A stretch of 64,000 nucleotides of DNA from Ypsolopha sequella (Eukaryota; Arthropoda; Insecta; Lepidoptera; Ypsolophidae), in contig OW203988.1 in the NCBI GenBank assembly GCA_934047225.1, forward strand, positions 9,954,229-10,018,228, given 5' to 3'. The position numbers were made by a program, and so were the translations under genes. This document shows positions 42,931-54,895 of this stretch, one piece after another (the stretch's first letter is position 1; every line of letters starts with the position of its first letter). Under the pieces are notes generated by a model. That model saw only the letters and a program-made list of their open reading frames with translations, was not told the DNA's origin and searched no databases.

Positions 42931-44576
42931 TTAATTAATAACACTTTACCTACTTTTTTCTTTGGTTTAATAGTAGAAGTTTCTTTTTCAGAATTTTAAT
43001 TTCTTTAACATAATATCAGTAATTTGATTTTATTCAGTTGCTGGGTTAGCAGAAAAACATCGTTCTTTGTCTTAATTGTTTAGGTATTCGATTTTGATAA
43101 AGTAATTTTTCAATTATGTCACTAAAGTTAAGGTCATCATAACGAAGTAGATATTAGGTCTTTACATATGAAATTGCCGAAATTTTCTTACAGATTCATG
43201 AGTTCATAGTTCCCGTAATTCAATAGCTATTTTGTTTGTTTTTGTTTAAAAGTTTATTTGTTTTTTGTTTGAAATTTGATTTCAAGGTTTTAAATCTACG
43301 TATAAAATTTTATTTTTATTGTCAGTTCGACCTATTATTACAGCTAAGACTCGCTTTGATTTTTATGAGAAAAACATGGAAAATCTCGACGTTTCGGTCA
43401 ACTTAAGGGCCTTACTATTGCCAAATGGGTACATTCTAAAGCCTACTCCTCGTTTATGGCCAAACCAAAAATAATGAAAAACTGTATAATAAATTATCAA
43501 CTCTTAGACAACATATACAACATTTTTCTTTTTCATACCACCAAAACTTCTACATGAAATATTTTTTTAACTGAATTCTGTTTTTTGGCTTGAATTTCCT
43601 ACTGCTCCTAAGTGGCTTGGCCGATTGAATTCATTTATGCTTTGATAAATAGATAAATTTAATATCTATAAACATAACATAACATTAGTCAATCGAACAA
43701 TCACGTCCTAGTGAAAAGTATAATTTTCTCCTATTTCGCCCTCAAGGTCGCAGCGAGCGTCGTAACAGCCACTATGCATTGCGCGCTGATATGAACGTTA
43801 TTTCAATGTCGTTTCCGTTGATATTTGTAGTGACAAATATCGAGCTGCTAATTTGGCGATGGTAATCGCCTTAAGAGTAGCCTTTATGAGGTTTTGCAGG
43901 ATACTTATCTTTCATCGACGTCTTTTTAGAGTTCTTGCTGGTATCTGCATCCATATTGACGTATCTCTTGCATACAAACATAAAGTTATTTTTCACAAAT
44001 TGTAGTCATGACTTCGGAAAAAAAAAGCGAGTATTCTCAACCTTTGTTTAATGCCTCGGTATTGTTTTCTTTTTTAACGACATTTGAAATACAAAAACAT
44101 TATATGTATCTCCAATACTGTCGACGTGATAGAAACATTCCAGTGAAAGATTCGTAATCAAAAGAGTTGAATTCCTCCAAAAATCATATCCATATCCTTG
44201 TTGCAGAAAAAAGTTCCTTTGTAGACTAAATTAATCATAACTACAAAATATAATAAGTCGCTTTATCTACAGTATGAAGATATGTAGGTATATATGTATA
44301 TCACGAATCACGGGTTCTCATCAGGTCAATATATTTTTATCTTAAAAATGCCTCGCTGTTCAGGGTTATACTCAACTTCATCTCTGGAATGTCATTGTTT
44401 TGACTGTATCAATGCAAGAAATATTTCATCTGAATGATTTATTGGCAATGCTGCATAAGATGATTATATGCAATTATCTGCAAAACCTCTGTGATTGTAC
44501 AAATTGCTTTATAGTTAGAGGGCAAAGCGGATATACTCGTAATGATTTAAAGAGTTAAGAGGATAGCCTACCCTAT
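42931..44576. other. Mostly unassigned, with two dispersed-repeat segments
   Basis: 43165-43240 matches 14694-14770. 43730-43870 (GCGCGCTGATATGAACGTTA, TTTCAATGTCGTTTCCGTTG) matches 55205-55345. No gene is visible. Confidence 0.5.
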
Positions 44577-45156
44577 GGGCCGTCCATTAATCACGTGATG
44601 TTTTTTAGCAACTTTTTAACCCTCCCCTCCCCAGTGGCGTGCATAGAACTTTTTTCCGGAAAAGCAATCAGAAGGTCAAGTTCGACAATAAAAAAAATAT
44701 GAAAAAATTTAAATAACACTTTGAAAAAAAAAGTTTGTATGAAAATGTTCACTCTCATACTAACTTTTTTTTTAAAGTCTTATTTAAATTTTTTCATATT
44801 TATTTTTATTATCATTCTTGACCTTCTGATTGCTTTTCCGGAAAAAAGTTCTATGCACGCCACTGCCCCTCCCCCATGGTGTTACGTGGTGAGGTTTTAA
44901 AAAATTATATAAATAAATAATAATATATAAATAAGTATATAAATAATTCAGAATATTATCTTTAAATTAGATTACGATCCAAGTTTTGATGTCATAAGGT
45001 CACGTACCGTTTTTCGGTTTAAAAATTGCGCGTTCAAAGAAAAAATAAATACACGTGGTATCTCACTACACCCTCGCCTCCTCCCTAGTGATATTTGGTG
45101 ATTTTTCCGTACCCCCTCCCCCCTTTAGAGCCTCACGTGATTAATGGACGACCCCC
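44577..45156. mobile_element. TIR element carrying a hAT MITE
   Basis: GGGCCGTCCATTAATCACGT at 44577 mirrors ACGTGATTAATGGACGACCC at 45136-45155. CTA occurs at both edges. The interior has CT-rich blocks and is non-coding; 44632-44865 is a younger insertion. Confidence 0.78.
44632..44865. mobile_element. hAT-type MITE with perfect 8-bp TSD, copy 2
   Basis: The ends CAGTGGCGTGCATAGAAC / GTTCTATGCACGCCACTG are identical to the copy at 3415-3661. CCCCTCCC occurs at 44624-44631 and 44866-44873 as the duplication. The central part differs from copy 1 by a short deletion. Confidence 0.92.
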
Positions 45157-46597
45157 TAGCAACTTTTTTTATTACCCGTCCAGCACAATAAGTCCAATGG
45201 CAAAGACCTTATTTAATTTTGATAGAGGCGATTATATGTTGGCTCATTGGACTCTTTTTCTTAATCACGGACCGAAACAACAAATTGGTGTGTTTTTAGC
45301 TAATACTGAAATATATTGTAAAGAAAAAAAAAAATTGGATTTAAGTGGAATCCCTTCATATTTCTATTAAATATTTTATGAAAAAAAAAATCTAGTTGAC
45401 CTCTTAACCGCGTTTTTGAAACGAACGTTGGAAAACAAAAAAAAAGAGGGTGGGAAATTTTTTTTTTTACAATAGTATAAACCTGTATTAAACATTGTTT
45501 ATAAGTGGAAACCCAAGATAAAAGATCAATAAATCAAATATATATTTTTCAATACAAGGAGAGACCAAAATTCTTGAAAAGAATCATCGAAAGTCTGGCG
45601 TTGTTCATGCTCTAGGCTCATGTACAGTCTTAACTAGTTACTTATTTAGTTTTGATATAAAAAAATATACACTTTATTGCACAGAAAATCAAAATAAAAC
45701 GCAGATTACATAATAACAGAAGGCAAAGGCGGTTGATACGATTATAGTGATAACCAAAAGATTCCCGTCCGCAGGATTTCTAGGTGCATCAATGAACTTC
45801 TATTAAAATGGCAAAAGTGCATCGATAATAATGACCAATATTTCAATCTTTATTTACTATATCAATACGTAACTATCTTAATAATGCACAGTCTTAACGT
45901 AACAGAACCTTCTAAGATCATTCCAATATTGAAAAAAAAAGAAATGTCTCTAAAAATAGTTTATGGCTTTAAGTTATTTGAGCATAACCCCATATATATT
46001 AAAACCCATATAAACCTATATTTCATACAACGTTTAGTTCTTTTTACATACGGACAGACAAACAAAAATGTCTAATTTTCATTTATTTTTACGTGTCTAA
46101 GGGGATAAAGGAAAAATCCAGTTTTGACATTATATTGTAGCGACAAAATTGTTCTTACAATTTTAACTGAAGCGTAGGTTATTCATCAACATTACTTAAT
46201 CAATTTATCATGTTATCATGTCATCATGTTTTGTACATTATTGGTTACAGTAGTCTACCGGGCTTAGGTCCGGTACAATTTGACAAGTGACATTATACAG
46301 CAAACCACAACCACTCTAACACAACCTTTAAGATAATAGCCTGAAGGTACGTTTTACACTGATTGGGATATCGAAAAAATGCTCATGAGAACTCGAAGAC
46401 CTTTTACGCCTCGATACGACACTACTTATTTTGTTACAGTATGATTGAAATTGTTAAGGGGGTGTTTGGTTATTTTACTCTTCGTAGCTCTGCTCTCAAT
46501 GTTATCCTGTCAACGTTAGGTATATACTCTAATTAGTTCAAATAATTAATGTCAAACTAAGGACAAAGAACAAAAACCTCCGTTATAGTTTAGGCAT
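45157..46597. other. Dispersed repeat fragments, no gene
   Basis: 45165-45420 matches 29850-30050. 45660-45760 starts with ACACTTTATTGCACAGAAAA, a reversed LINE-type terminus. The remainder is AT-rich and unassigned. Confidence 0.5.
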
Positions 46598-47365
46598 GAT
46601 ATAGCATTAAATCAGGGAAATACGTTGTTTATTTGTTAGACTAGAATGCTCTTAATATGTGGTTGTCAAACTTCGTACAAATCTAGGCGTGATATAGTGA
46701 AAGTGAAAGTGAAAGTGAAAAGTATTTATTTGCTACAAAAAAGAAACACACACGCACAGAGAAAAAAAAAATAAAGTGGCAAAAAGGGCCACACTCAGCA
46801 AATGCTGCTAGTTGCAAGCAACTGACAGCGCTGGTTTTCAGTTTGTCCCATTTTTTACAAATAACACAAACATTACAAATTCTTTCCTTGCAGGTAGGTT
46901 TAAAATTTAACTACAATGTTTCTATCAAATTAGATGTAATTTGAAATTATTAATTTCAAATTATTAATTTCAATTTTACAAATTGATGCAATAAATTATT
47001 AATGAATTAGAACAATTTACATCATACATTAAAATAAATTACATGAGAAAAAAAAAAAAAAGTAATAAAAAAACAATTATAATACAGAAATATAATTAGT
47101 TTTTTACTATTCAGGACATAAATAAGATTTACACAAGCTATTTAATAAAATTTTTGCGCATTTAATAAAATACATTTAAAATGTTTTTTAAATGTCATTG
47201 GACTAATTATAATATAGCATTTATCAGGGAAATATGTTGTTTATTTGTTGGACTAGAATGCTCTTAATATGTGGTTGCCAAACTCCGTACAAATCTAGGC
47301 GTGACATAGCATTTATAAGGGAAATACGTTGTTCATTTGTTAGACTAGAATGCTCTTAATACTAT
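46598..47365. repeat. 92-bp tandem repeat split by a LINE-like insertion
   Basis: The unit (ATCAGGGAAATACGTTGTTT, ATTTGTTAGACTAGAATGCT, CTTAATATGTGGTTG, GTACAAATCTAGGCGTGATA) occurs at 46603, 47216 and 47308 (partial). Between the first and second lies about 510 bases (46692-47204), starting with (GTGAAA)n and GCTACAAAAAAGAAACACAC and containing GGCAAAAAGGGCCACACTCA, a reversed non-LTR 3' end. Confidence 0.7.
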
Positions 47366-47689
47366 TGCTTTGATTAGTCACAAGAATTATAGTCTAGACA
47401 CGGTATTAATTGTGATGTTTCTCAATCCTTGACTACTTTCAATATCTGACTATTTATTTGGTCAGAATAAGAAAAGTTCAAGAGCTTTGTTACAGATGTA
47501 AAGGATTTCATGTTAATTTACTTTTTATTTTTAATCTGACGTGAAAAAACGTTTTGATATGCTGTACAATTAACTATGCAATTTAATTGTCTCTCATACG
47601 TAAATGTTACAAATTGCTTGAGAAGCCTTTTGTATCGTGAAGGACTTGAAAGTGGGAAAGGTCTTTGCAATGATATTATTTTTATAAAG

Positions 47690-47870
47690 GATGTATGACA
47701 GAAAAGAGTTAAAAAAGTACAAGTTAAAAAGGAACAAAATAGAAGACGGAATAGAAGAGTTTGTATGACTGACAAATATGGAAGAAGGTAAGGACCTGTG
47801 TCAAGATCGTAGAAGATGGAGATTTGTAGTCTTGCTCACCCCTTTTTATAGGAACATTCGTGAGTATGTT
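47690..47870 (+). repeat. Degraded repeat related to 34740-35070
   Basis: GACGGAATAGAAGAGTTTGT, GTGTCAAGATCGTAGAAGAT and TTCGTGAGTATGTTTATATT keep the order of 34880-35060. Too degraded to classify. Confidence 0.5.
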
Positions 47871-48274
47871 TATATTTATTTTCAATGCATGTGCTCGTAA
47901 AGGCCCACTTTTTATGCATCAAAACCGAAAAGAAAGTCGATTATTTTGCCCTAGGGCTTTATTATTATTATTTTTTTTAATTTGTTTGCAGTGGTTGGCT
48001 AACCTGCAGCCTTTCCTGTGTACCATAGATGTTATACTTTTTTTTCCACTGTTTAACGGCTCTGGATACAATCCTTTTGAGCCAACCATAATTTAAAGTT
48101 CACAAGATTATATTTGTTTTCATTTCCTCACACTATGCATTGAAAAACGTAGTATGATACACGAGCGTAAAAGCAATAAACTACTCGGTTACGTTTAAAA
48201 CACGTGTTTTAAATCATCCTCGTAATTTATTCCTTTTCGCCCTTGTAGCATAAACTACTATTATTATACATGTA

Positions 48275-48660
48275 TGTCATACATTCATCCATCCATCAGC
48301 CTAGTTCGTCCACTGCTGGACTTTGTCACTCCCGGCGGTCATCCTGGAAGTATTGCCCATACTCACACACGCTGGGCAGGCGGGTTGGTGAGCGTGGTGC
48401 CGAAACCCTCGCACCAGTGACGCCGCTGCCCGTCACCAGTCTGTTCCATATAAGGCCCGGCTATTAGGGATGGATATACCGCCATCCATCGGTCCCAGGC
48501 ATAGTGGGCCTCCTGGTTTTATGCCTGTGAGCTGTCCTCTTACTCTCCCCCGAATTACTTCGAAGGGGTCTCCAAGTAAGATGGTGGTACCTCCACAGTC
48601 GAGCCCGGCATCAGCTCTACCATCTAGAATACACCTGTATGTAACACCTGTGTGTAGTTG
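48275..48660 (-). mobile_element. LINE-like fragment, second copy
   Basis: The plus strand starts CATCCATCCATCAGCCTAGT and continues TTCGTCCACTGCTGGACTTT, GCCCATACTCACACACGCTG, AAGGCCCGGCTATTAGGGAT. It matches the nested fragment at 40461-40818 throughout. Again a (GGAT)n tail on the minus strand marks the 3' end. Confidence 0.72.
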
Positions 48661-48817
48661 ATGACAATCCAATTCGACCGTTTTTGGTCATGGCAACATT
48701 TCGACTCCTAGTCGGTACGACGCTAATGAGCCCGAAGATGGATAATGTAGCCGATCTTCCTAGTTAACCTCTGTGCGCACTGAGCGCACGTGAGTATACC
48801 GCCTGCATTATTAAAGG

Positions 48818-49109
48818 GGGCTCGGTTGGTGATCACTGAACCTTGTTCCTGGTCCCTGGCCGGGTCTCCGGTAAGGGTTCGGCCGGTTGATTGGATTTCA
48901 CCTTGTATAATACTCGTATATATTTTACTTATTATTTTAATCGTTTATATATTGGTACATAAATTAAATAAACCTTTAATTTAGTTCATGTACATTTATT
49001 ATTTTATTACATAAATGTTTTTAATAGATTAAATTTGACGTGTAAAAAGTGTATTATATATATAATTATATGTACCTACTTTGCAAAATAAACTATTTTA
49101 ATTTGAAAG
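48818..49109 (+). mobile_element. LINE 3' UTR copy
   Basis: GGGGGCTCGGTTGGTGATCA, CCTTGTTCCTGGTCCCTGGC and GACGTGTAAAAAGTGTATTA to GCAAAATAAACTATTTTAAT match 17620-17843 and 38483-38778. 5'-truncated. Confidence 0.78.
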
Positions 49110-49620
49110 TGAAGGGCCGCGGGTGGTTTGGCGCTAAAGCTTGTTTTGCACTGTTCCTCAAATTACCTCTAAACAAACCCGAGCCAATCAGGGTGCTGTG
49201 CTGCCTGCCCTCTGTGTGGGAAGTAGATATGCGGTTATATTTAATAGAAATAAATATAACCATACGTAACATCCCGGAATGGAATAAGAAGCGAACTACA
49301 GTATGATCAACGATCTCTTTTTGCGGCGAGAGATTGTCAACAATCCGGAACGGACCCTACAAATCGCGTATTATTTGCTTTGGATAGTCCGTCATTATAG
49401 TTCCACTTTCGATTAAACGAACGTTACTTCCCCGGACACTTCCTCCACGACCCGCTCGGATCTGGAATCTGATAATATCTCACATAATTATCGAACGGCC
49501 CAAGTTTACCAACGCAATTACGATGATACTGATCGATCGGGCACGCTCGGCCACACAATTGCGCTTTGTTGGGATTATCTTGAGAAGGATTGTTCCTTAC
49601 TTGTCATATGCTGCCTGAAC
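49110..49620. other. GC-richer non-repeat island, unassigned
   Basis: Compared with its surroundings this block has many CG-rich words (CGGAACGGACCCTACAAATC, TTCCCCGGACACTTCCTCC, GATCGATCGGGCACGCTCGG) and no copy elsewhere in the window. No frame has a recognisable domain. It could be an old element or a conserved non-coding or exon relic. Confidence 0.35.
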
Positions 49621-51112
49621 CATGATTTAATTAGTGAAGATCTTTTAAATGAAGTAAAGGTTTCTTAGTTGAATTGGATATCATTTTAATTCGTCTTGTT
49701 ACAAAACTCCAATGCAACACGATAACATAAAAAAACGCCTCTACAATTGTTTAAATATTGAAATGAGGGATTTTCTGACAGCTAATTTAAAAAAAAAAAT
49801 GTTCAGAATATCTTAATAGATGGCGTTAACGAGATATGGTAAGAGTTGTCTACTCAAAAACATGTTTGATGTAAACGAATTTATTTCAAATAAAAAAATA
49901 AAAGCTAATTTATTAGTGATCGGAATCGTGATGATAGCGAGAAAATTAAATATTAAATATTTTATGGAGGTCGTAATAAACAAATATCATTTTTATCTGA
50001 AGATAACATGTCTTGAGAAAAATTAAAAATTCGTTTTTACGTAGCTCGTAGCAGGATTTTTCAACAGGTCAACCACATCTATAAAATATACAATTTCATT
50101 CTCTTGATGGCTTAATTTCTTTTCTCATTTTATTCTTAGATAAGTTTTATATTTAAGCCACGATAAGGACTGCGGTCTTCGGAAGTTCAGAATGATTAAT
50201 TTTTAACCTGTTACAACTATTCTGTATTAAAGGAGTGGATCATTTTGGAAGAATCCTTAAAATTCAGAAGTGAAGGTATCGACTGCATCGGCAGTTGTTT
50301 TTGAAGACATGAATCATTGTTCAAAGCCTTCTAGGAGGCTTTACTACGTTACTTAATTACACCTTTGTTCTTTACTTTTATTAGTGCTGCGGATTTCGGC
50401 TGGAAACCCTGTATTTTCTGTCTTTACGGTTATCGTTAATCTAGTTCGTAGGTTTGGCCTGATTCAAACGGAGGTAAATAGCTAAGTATCATATCCAAGG
50501 AATACTGTCAAGCCAATAAAGAAAATAAACATAAAAATTCTGTCGAGTATTAACGTGTTCAGCCAAAGTGTGTGTGTACGTACCATATGGCTTAAAAGTA
50601 CGCTTTATCAAACAAAATGTCAAAATATTTTCAAAACCTGACGTCATTGATTTGCCGTATTTTTACCTGTATTTTTGCCAAATTTCAGCTCAATCGTCGT
50701 AGCCGTTTTCAGGTTATGCTGCGGGCAGACAGATACCGAAGCTTTCCATTTTTTTGACGGAACCCTACAATTATATATTTGTAACATATTGTATATGTTA
50801 CAAATGTTCCTAGTGGTGATTGTCTTGGCAATCAACCAAGAATTTTTGACCGAGCATGATTTGATTTTGCATCCCATCTCGGTATATTGAGATCTCGGAA
50901 TTCCGAGATTTGTTGGATAACAAATTTGAGATCAGTCCACTCGTGAGCGCTGTCGCTCGTGGAAGCGAAATAACTTGGTAGACGACATTCTATATTGCAT
51001 TTCCTCCAAAAACTCTTTCAAAATGAGGTAAAGTAAGAAGAAAGCAGGAAATTTGATTAGTTAAAAGCATCATGATAATACATTCACTTTTAATTATTTT
51101 ACAGATTTATTT
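49621..51112. other. Unassigned AT-rich stretch
   Basis: Nothing coding. 50680-50770 (CAAATTTCAGCTCAATCGTC ... TTGACGGAACCCTACA) is a fragment of a common repeat. ATTTGTAACATATTGTATATGTTACAAAT at 50777-50805, given here in two pieces, is a small palindrome. Confidence 0.4.
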
Positions 51113-51240
51113 TACACCTGACTCCCAACCAGTTTTGGTTATAATATCATTTTTAGGGTATTGAATTAAAATGCTTGAATCCATTGGAAATGGTGTAATA
51201 ACCGAAACCGGTTATTTAGTGTAAAAATAAATCTGTGAAT
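51113..51240. mobile_element. Small hairpin element, about 128 bp
   Basis: CAGATTTATTTTACACCTGA and GTGTAAAAATAAATCTG are inverted; the inner parts AACCAGTTTTGGTTATAAT and ATAACCGAAACCGGTT also pair. It has the size of a mini-MITE. Confidence 0.55.
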
Positions 51241-51929
51241 TTCAATCATGATAGTTTTACTCAGTTTTGTTTTTCATATTTCTTAAGTCATTTTAGTATT
51301 TTGAATTTTTGCAAACCTCCTTCTATGTATTGTTGTTCATTATTACTGTCATCCACTTTTGCTCGTAAGCATTCGAGATTTGCGAGATTCCGCAATGAAA
51401 AATATGCGGTCCCGCCTGTTCCGAGATCCTGCAATGGCTGTGGGATTGAAAGCACTATTTGGGCACAAATGTTTTGTTGTTGTAGGACATTTAGAACATA
51501 CGGACAACACGATACAGTAATCAAAGGTGATTTTTCAATAGTTTTTATTTAGCTTGAGAGTCTTTTGACCTTCATGGTCGTGCCGTCCGTTAATAGCTAT
51601 TTGAATAAAATAAACATATGATTAGATAATTCGTTTTGCACCTGATTGGCAGCTCAGCAGGATTTTGTTTGTTTGGTGCCAAAAATAACGCCAGTAGAAA
51701 TTTAATGAGAGTACTCCCCATCTTCAAAATATCACGTTAACGGACTTGTTTTGTGGAAAGATTTGAGAACTACCTTGGTCGATTTCTCTATAACCTAGTA
51801 AATAACCTTCACGTTATCTACTCTTTAAATCCGTATGAAGTTAAAAATAAACTTAAGTTATGAAGAAACAAAGAATCTTATTTTCTCTCCTTTTAAATGC
51901 TAAATGTAAAATTTAAGAAACACTTGTTG
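51241..51929. other. Unassigned stretch
   Basis: A 105-residue frame at 51235-51552 starts from a non-ATG codon and shows no known motif. Not called as a gene. Confidence 0.4.
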
Positions 51930-52370
51930 TTTAATATTTCACCCTCACACACCCTCTCACACCCTCTTACAACCTAACACTACACATACTCCCTAGTAGT
52001 AAATATACGGATCCCAAGACCTTGGTCGTAGGGCTAGGGAAACACACACACTAACATACACCCTCTTCCTACATCACTCTCATTCTCATCCTCATTCTTC
52101 ACACAGACCCACCCTCTCACATGCCTTTGATTTATTTATTTATTATAAGTTAAGCTGCATGCTCTTTTTGTTATTTTTCGTTATTTTTTGAATTCTCTTA
52201 TAATTTTGAATTTTTTTACTGTCAAAACTCTGTAAGGGAAGAGCTTGGCGCTTATAGCACCGGTACCTTGTAGGCGTCAAAGTAATTCTATTCTATTATT
52301 GTACAATTTAAAATAAATAAAATGATTAAAATAAATAAAATGATTAAAATAAATAAAATGATTAAGGTAG
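51930..52370 (+). mobile_element. LINE-like 3' end with 18-bp tail repeat
   Basis: CT/AC-rich sequence (CACCCTCTCACACC words) leads to GGGAAGAGCTTGGCGCTTAT and AGCACCGGTACCTTGTAGGC, ending with three copies of TTAAAATAAATAAAATGA (52311-52364). A GC-modest 3' UTR ending in a short tandem tail is typical of non-LTR elements in Lepidoptera. Confidence 0.55.
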
Positions 52371-52465
52371 AAACTGGTACTATCAGGTAATATAACTGTG
52401 TTTGTAATAAGCACGCAAAGAAATGCGTATTTTACCCCGGTAATAGATCCTACTTCTTAAAAAAC

Positions 52466-53154
52466 GGGTTATTCCCATCGGCTCACTGGTTGGTTGCGAG
52501 TTGCATCAGATCAGGTCTAAATGTTCCTATCGGCTCAGTGGTCGGTTGCAACTACAAAATTAGTGTATTTTTTTTCCGAACCGACCAGTGAGCCTACTGA
52601 GTACTATTATTCGATGGAAAATTTTCACAACGGACCAGGGTCAAATGTGAACTTATGTATTATTGGGTTAGGAAAATAAACTGTGTAATTGATTGGAAAA
52701 ATATGTATTTTATTCTTATATGAAAGAGATGCACACAACGGTTAATACTATTGCGGGATAAGGACACAAATATTACTAGTAACAGATGTGCACGCACACC
52801 ATGAAGCAACCTGTTTTGTGATAAGGACAAAATACTATCTGTAAGTAGTACATTGGGAAAAAACTTGTCCCGATTTCGCGTACTGCTGCGCTCCACTTAC
52901 ACCCTGTTTCGTGTGGTAGGGTGTGTGTGTGTGTGCGTATTGTGCGGAAATGGGACCAGAAGTTGAAGCATTCTCGAATCAAACGCTTAGAAGTTCAAAA
53001 AATATATCATAATTTTAAGCTCACATTTGACCCTGGTCCGTTGTGAAAATTTTCCACTAAATAAAGTAGTACTCAGTTGGCTCACTGGTCGGTTGGGAAA
53101 AAAATACATTAGTTTTTTAGTTGCAACTGACCAGTGAGGAGATGGGAATAACCC
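52466..53154. mobile_element. Foldback element, 689 bp
   Basis: GGGTTATTCCCATCGGCTCACTGG (24 nt, shown as GGGTTATTCCCATC + GGCTCACTGG) at the left is mirrored by CCAGTGAGGAGATGGGAATAACCC. Further in, ACGGACCAGGGTCAAATGTG pairs with CACATTTGACCCTGGTCCGT. The left arm has an extra internal duplication of the CCATCGGCTCACTGG box. The 360-bp loop is non-coding. Confidence 0.8.
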
Positions 53155-53874
53155 TAAAAACACGTCAATTTTAACGAAAACAATATCGTGAAGGTATCAT
53201 ATTTGATCGTTTTAAAAGTAGTTTACAAGGCTGAAAAACATTTTTACTTCTCGGCGCAATGTTGATACAAACAACATCATCCAAGAAGACAAGTGTCCTT
53301 AACAAAAAGAAGAACAAAGAAGTTTCGAAAGGGGCCCGTACGTGTAACTGGTATTTAAATAACAGTGGTTCACATTGGTCCAGTATAAACCAGTGCCCTT
53401 GACTTTTAAAGATCGCTTCCTAGGCTTCCGAAGAGCTGTGACGATATATAGTCAGTTTAAGCAACATTCTGATGTGACATTGGGGATGTGACAAGTTACT
53501 GCATTCGTGTACTTATGTCCAAACGCCTTGAAGAGAATAAATTGAAGACTGTTTTGGAAAAAACAACCAATGTCCAATTTTTTCGTTTTTTTTTTTGCTC
53601 TAAGGATTCTCTATTGTACATAAAATAATCTGGTAATATTAGAATCAGCAAAAACAACCAAAGTACATTCAAAATGTAGCTACAAAAACAGAATGGTTCC
53701 AGAAAACCACGAACGTCAGTAACGTTTCTACGAAGAATGGCCAATAATTATTATTTATATTATATTATTATTTATATATATTTATATTATTATAATTATT
53801 AATTATAATTTAACAACAATTGTTTTACTTTTTAATTATAAAATTAAGTTATTTCATGTATCCAAGTTTAATAA
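53155..53874. other. Unassigned AT-rich stretch
   Basis: No gene. A (TTATATTAT)-rich tract lies at 53748-53812. Confidence 0.4.
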
Positions 53875-53935
53875 AAAATATATATACAACCTTATGACAT
53901 GAATTATTCATGTCATAAGGTTGTATATATATTTT
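53875..53935. repeat. Near-perfect 61-bp palindrome
   Basis: TATATACAACCTTATGACAT is followed by its inverted copy ATGTCATAAGGTTGTATATA around a GAATTATTC centre. Part of the arm (ATAAGGTTGTATATATTTTA) is repeated once more at 53976-53996. It may be a recombined end of the element that includes 54017-54062. Confidence 0.8.
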
Positions 53936-54016
53936 CTATTCATACTCAAATGTCATTCATTTAAAATCATTAGTTATAAGGTTGTATATATTTTATGTCA
54001 TTTACTGTTTTTAATT

Positions 54017-54062
54017 CGACTGACGCCGGCCCCAAAGTGGGCCGAAATATATTTCGAAAATA
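54017..54062 (+). ncRNA. Degraded hammerhead-like core
   Basis: CGACUGACGC is followed by the stem CGGCCC/GGGCCG around CAAAGU and then AAAUAUAUUUCG. It is clearly related to 42158-42250 but has lost the CUGAUGA box (CUGACGC), so it should be inactive. Confidence 0.3.
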
Positions 54063-54334
54063 CTTTTTATATACTTAATGTTTTAATTAAACAAAAAATA
54101 AAATAAAATAAGTGCTCTATGTAGCAGTATATATATATTTATTTCAAGTTTAATAAAAAAACATAAATAGGGATTTTTCCATGTAACTAATTTTAAAGGT
54201 TTTATTTACCTATGCCCAGCAGTGGGTAGATGTGAGCTGATTGATGTTGATATTTACTTCCCGTAAAATGTCAGAAAAGTGACATTGTTTTTTTTTACAA
54301 AACACTCTTCAATTGCTTTCGTGGTTTTTTGGTT

Positions 54335-54895
54335 GGTACGTCACCCCACTGATGGTCGTGGGTTAGGTCTGAGTGCTTTTAAAGAAGGTGGGCCCTCCTG
54401 CTCAGCTGCCATATAAATGGTGTTTATGACGTCATGATAGCTTTAATTTCAATGAAACTTTGCACTCATCTTTATATATGTTTTCCTTCACCCCCACACT
54501 GCACTCTGACCCATCTCTCATCAAGAGGTGCAAGATGGCGAGATATTCAAAAAGCGCCGAATTTGTGAAATGGTTTCTGTAACTGTTTATTTATAGAAAA
54601 GTGTATGAACTTAGTCTTCTTTACATGAACAACGACGTCTGTATTTCTCTCTTTTTTATTTTCAGTAAAAATAAAAATTATATAACTTGCTAAACTTAGC
54701 GTAAAAACGAGGCAATATTCACGATACCCTGATAGCTATTATGATGGTGTTAAATCAAATGTTGCTTTTTTGGCTGTATAGAGACGTGGATAGATGTCGT
54801 TAGATAATACTTATGAAAAAAATATATATAAAGAAAATAAGCTATTGACTTCACATTCAGTTTTTACCTTTTGTATGAATCAGGGGCCTCTTAAG
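54335..54895. repeat. Dispersed repeat, inverted copy of 30060-30600
   Basis: CTCAGCTGCCATATAAATGG, CCCATCTCTCATCAAGAGGT, TTCTTTACATGAACAACGAC and ATAGAGACGTGGATAGATGT match the reverse complement of 30060-30600 with substitutions. No conserved ORF, family unknown. Confidence 0.65.
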
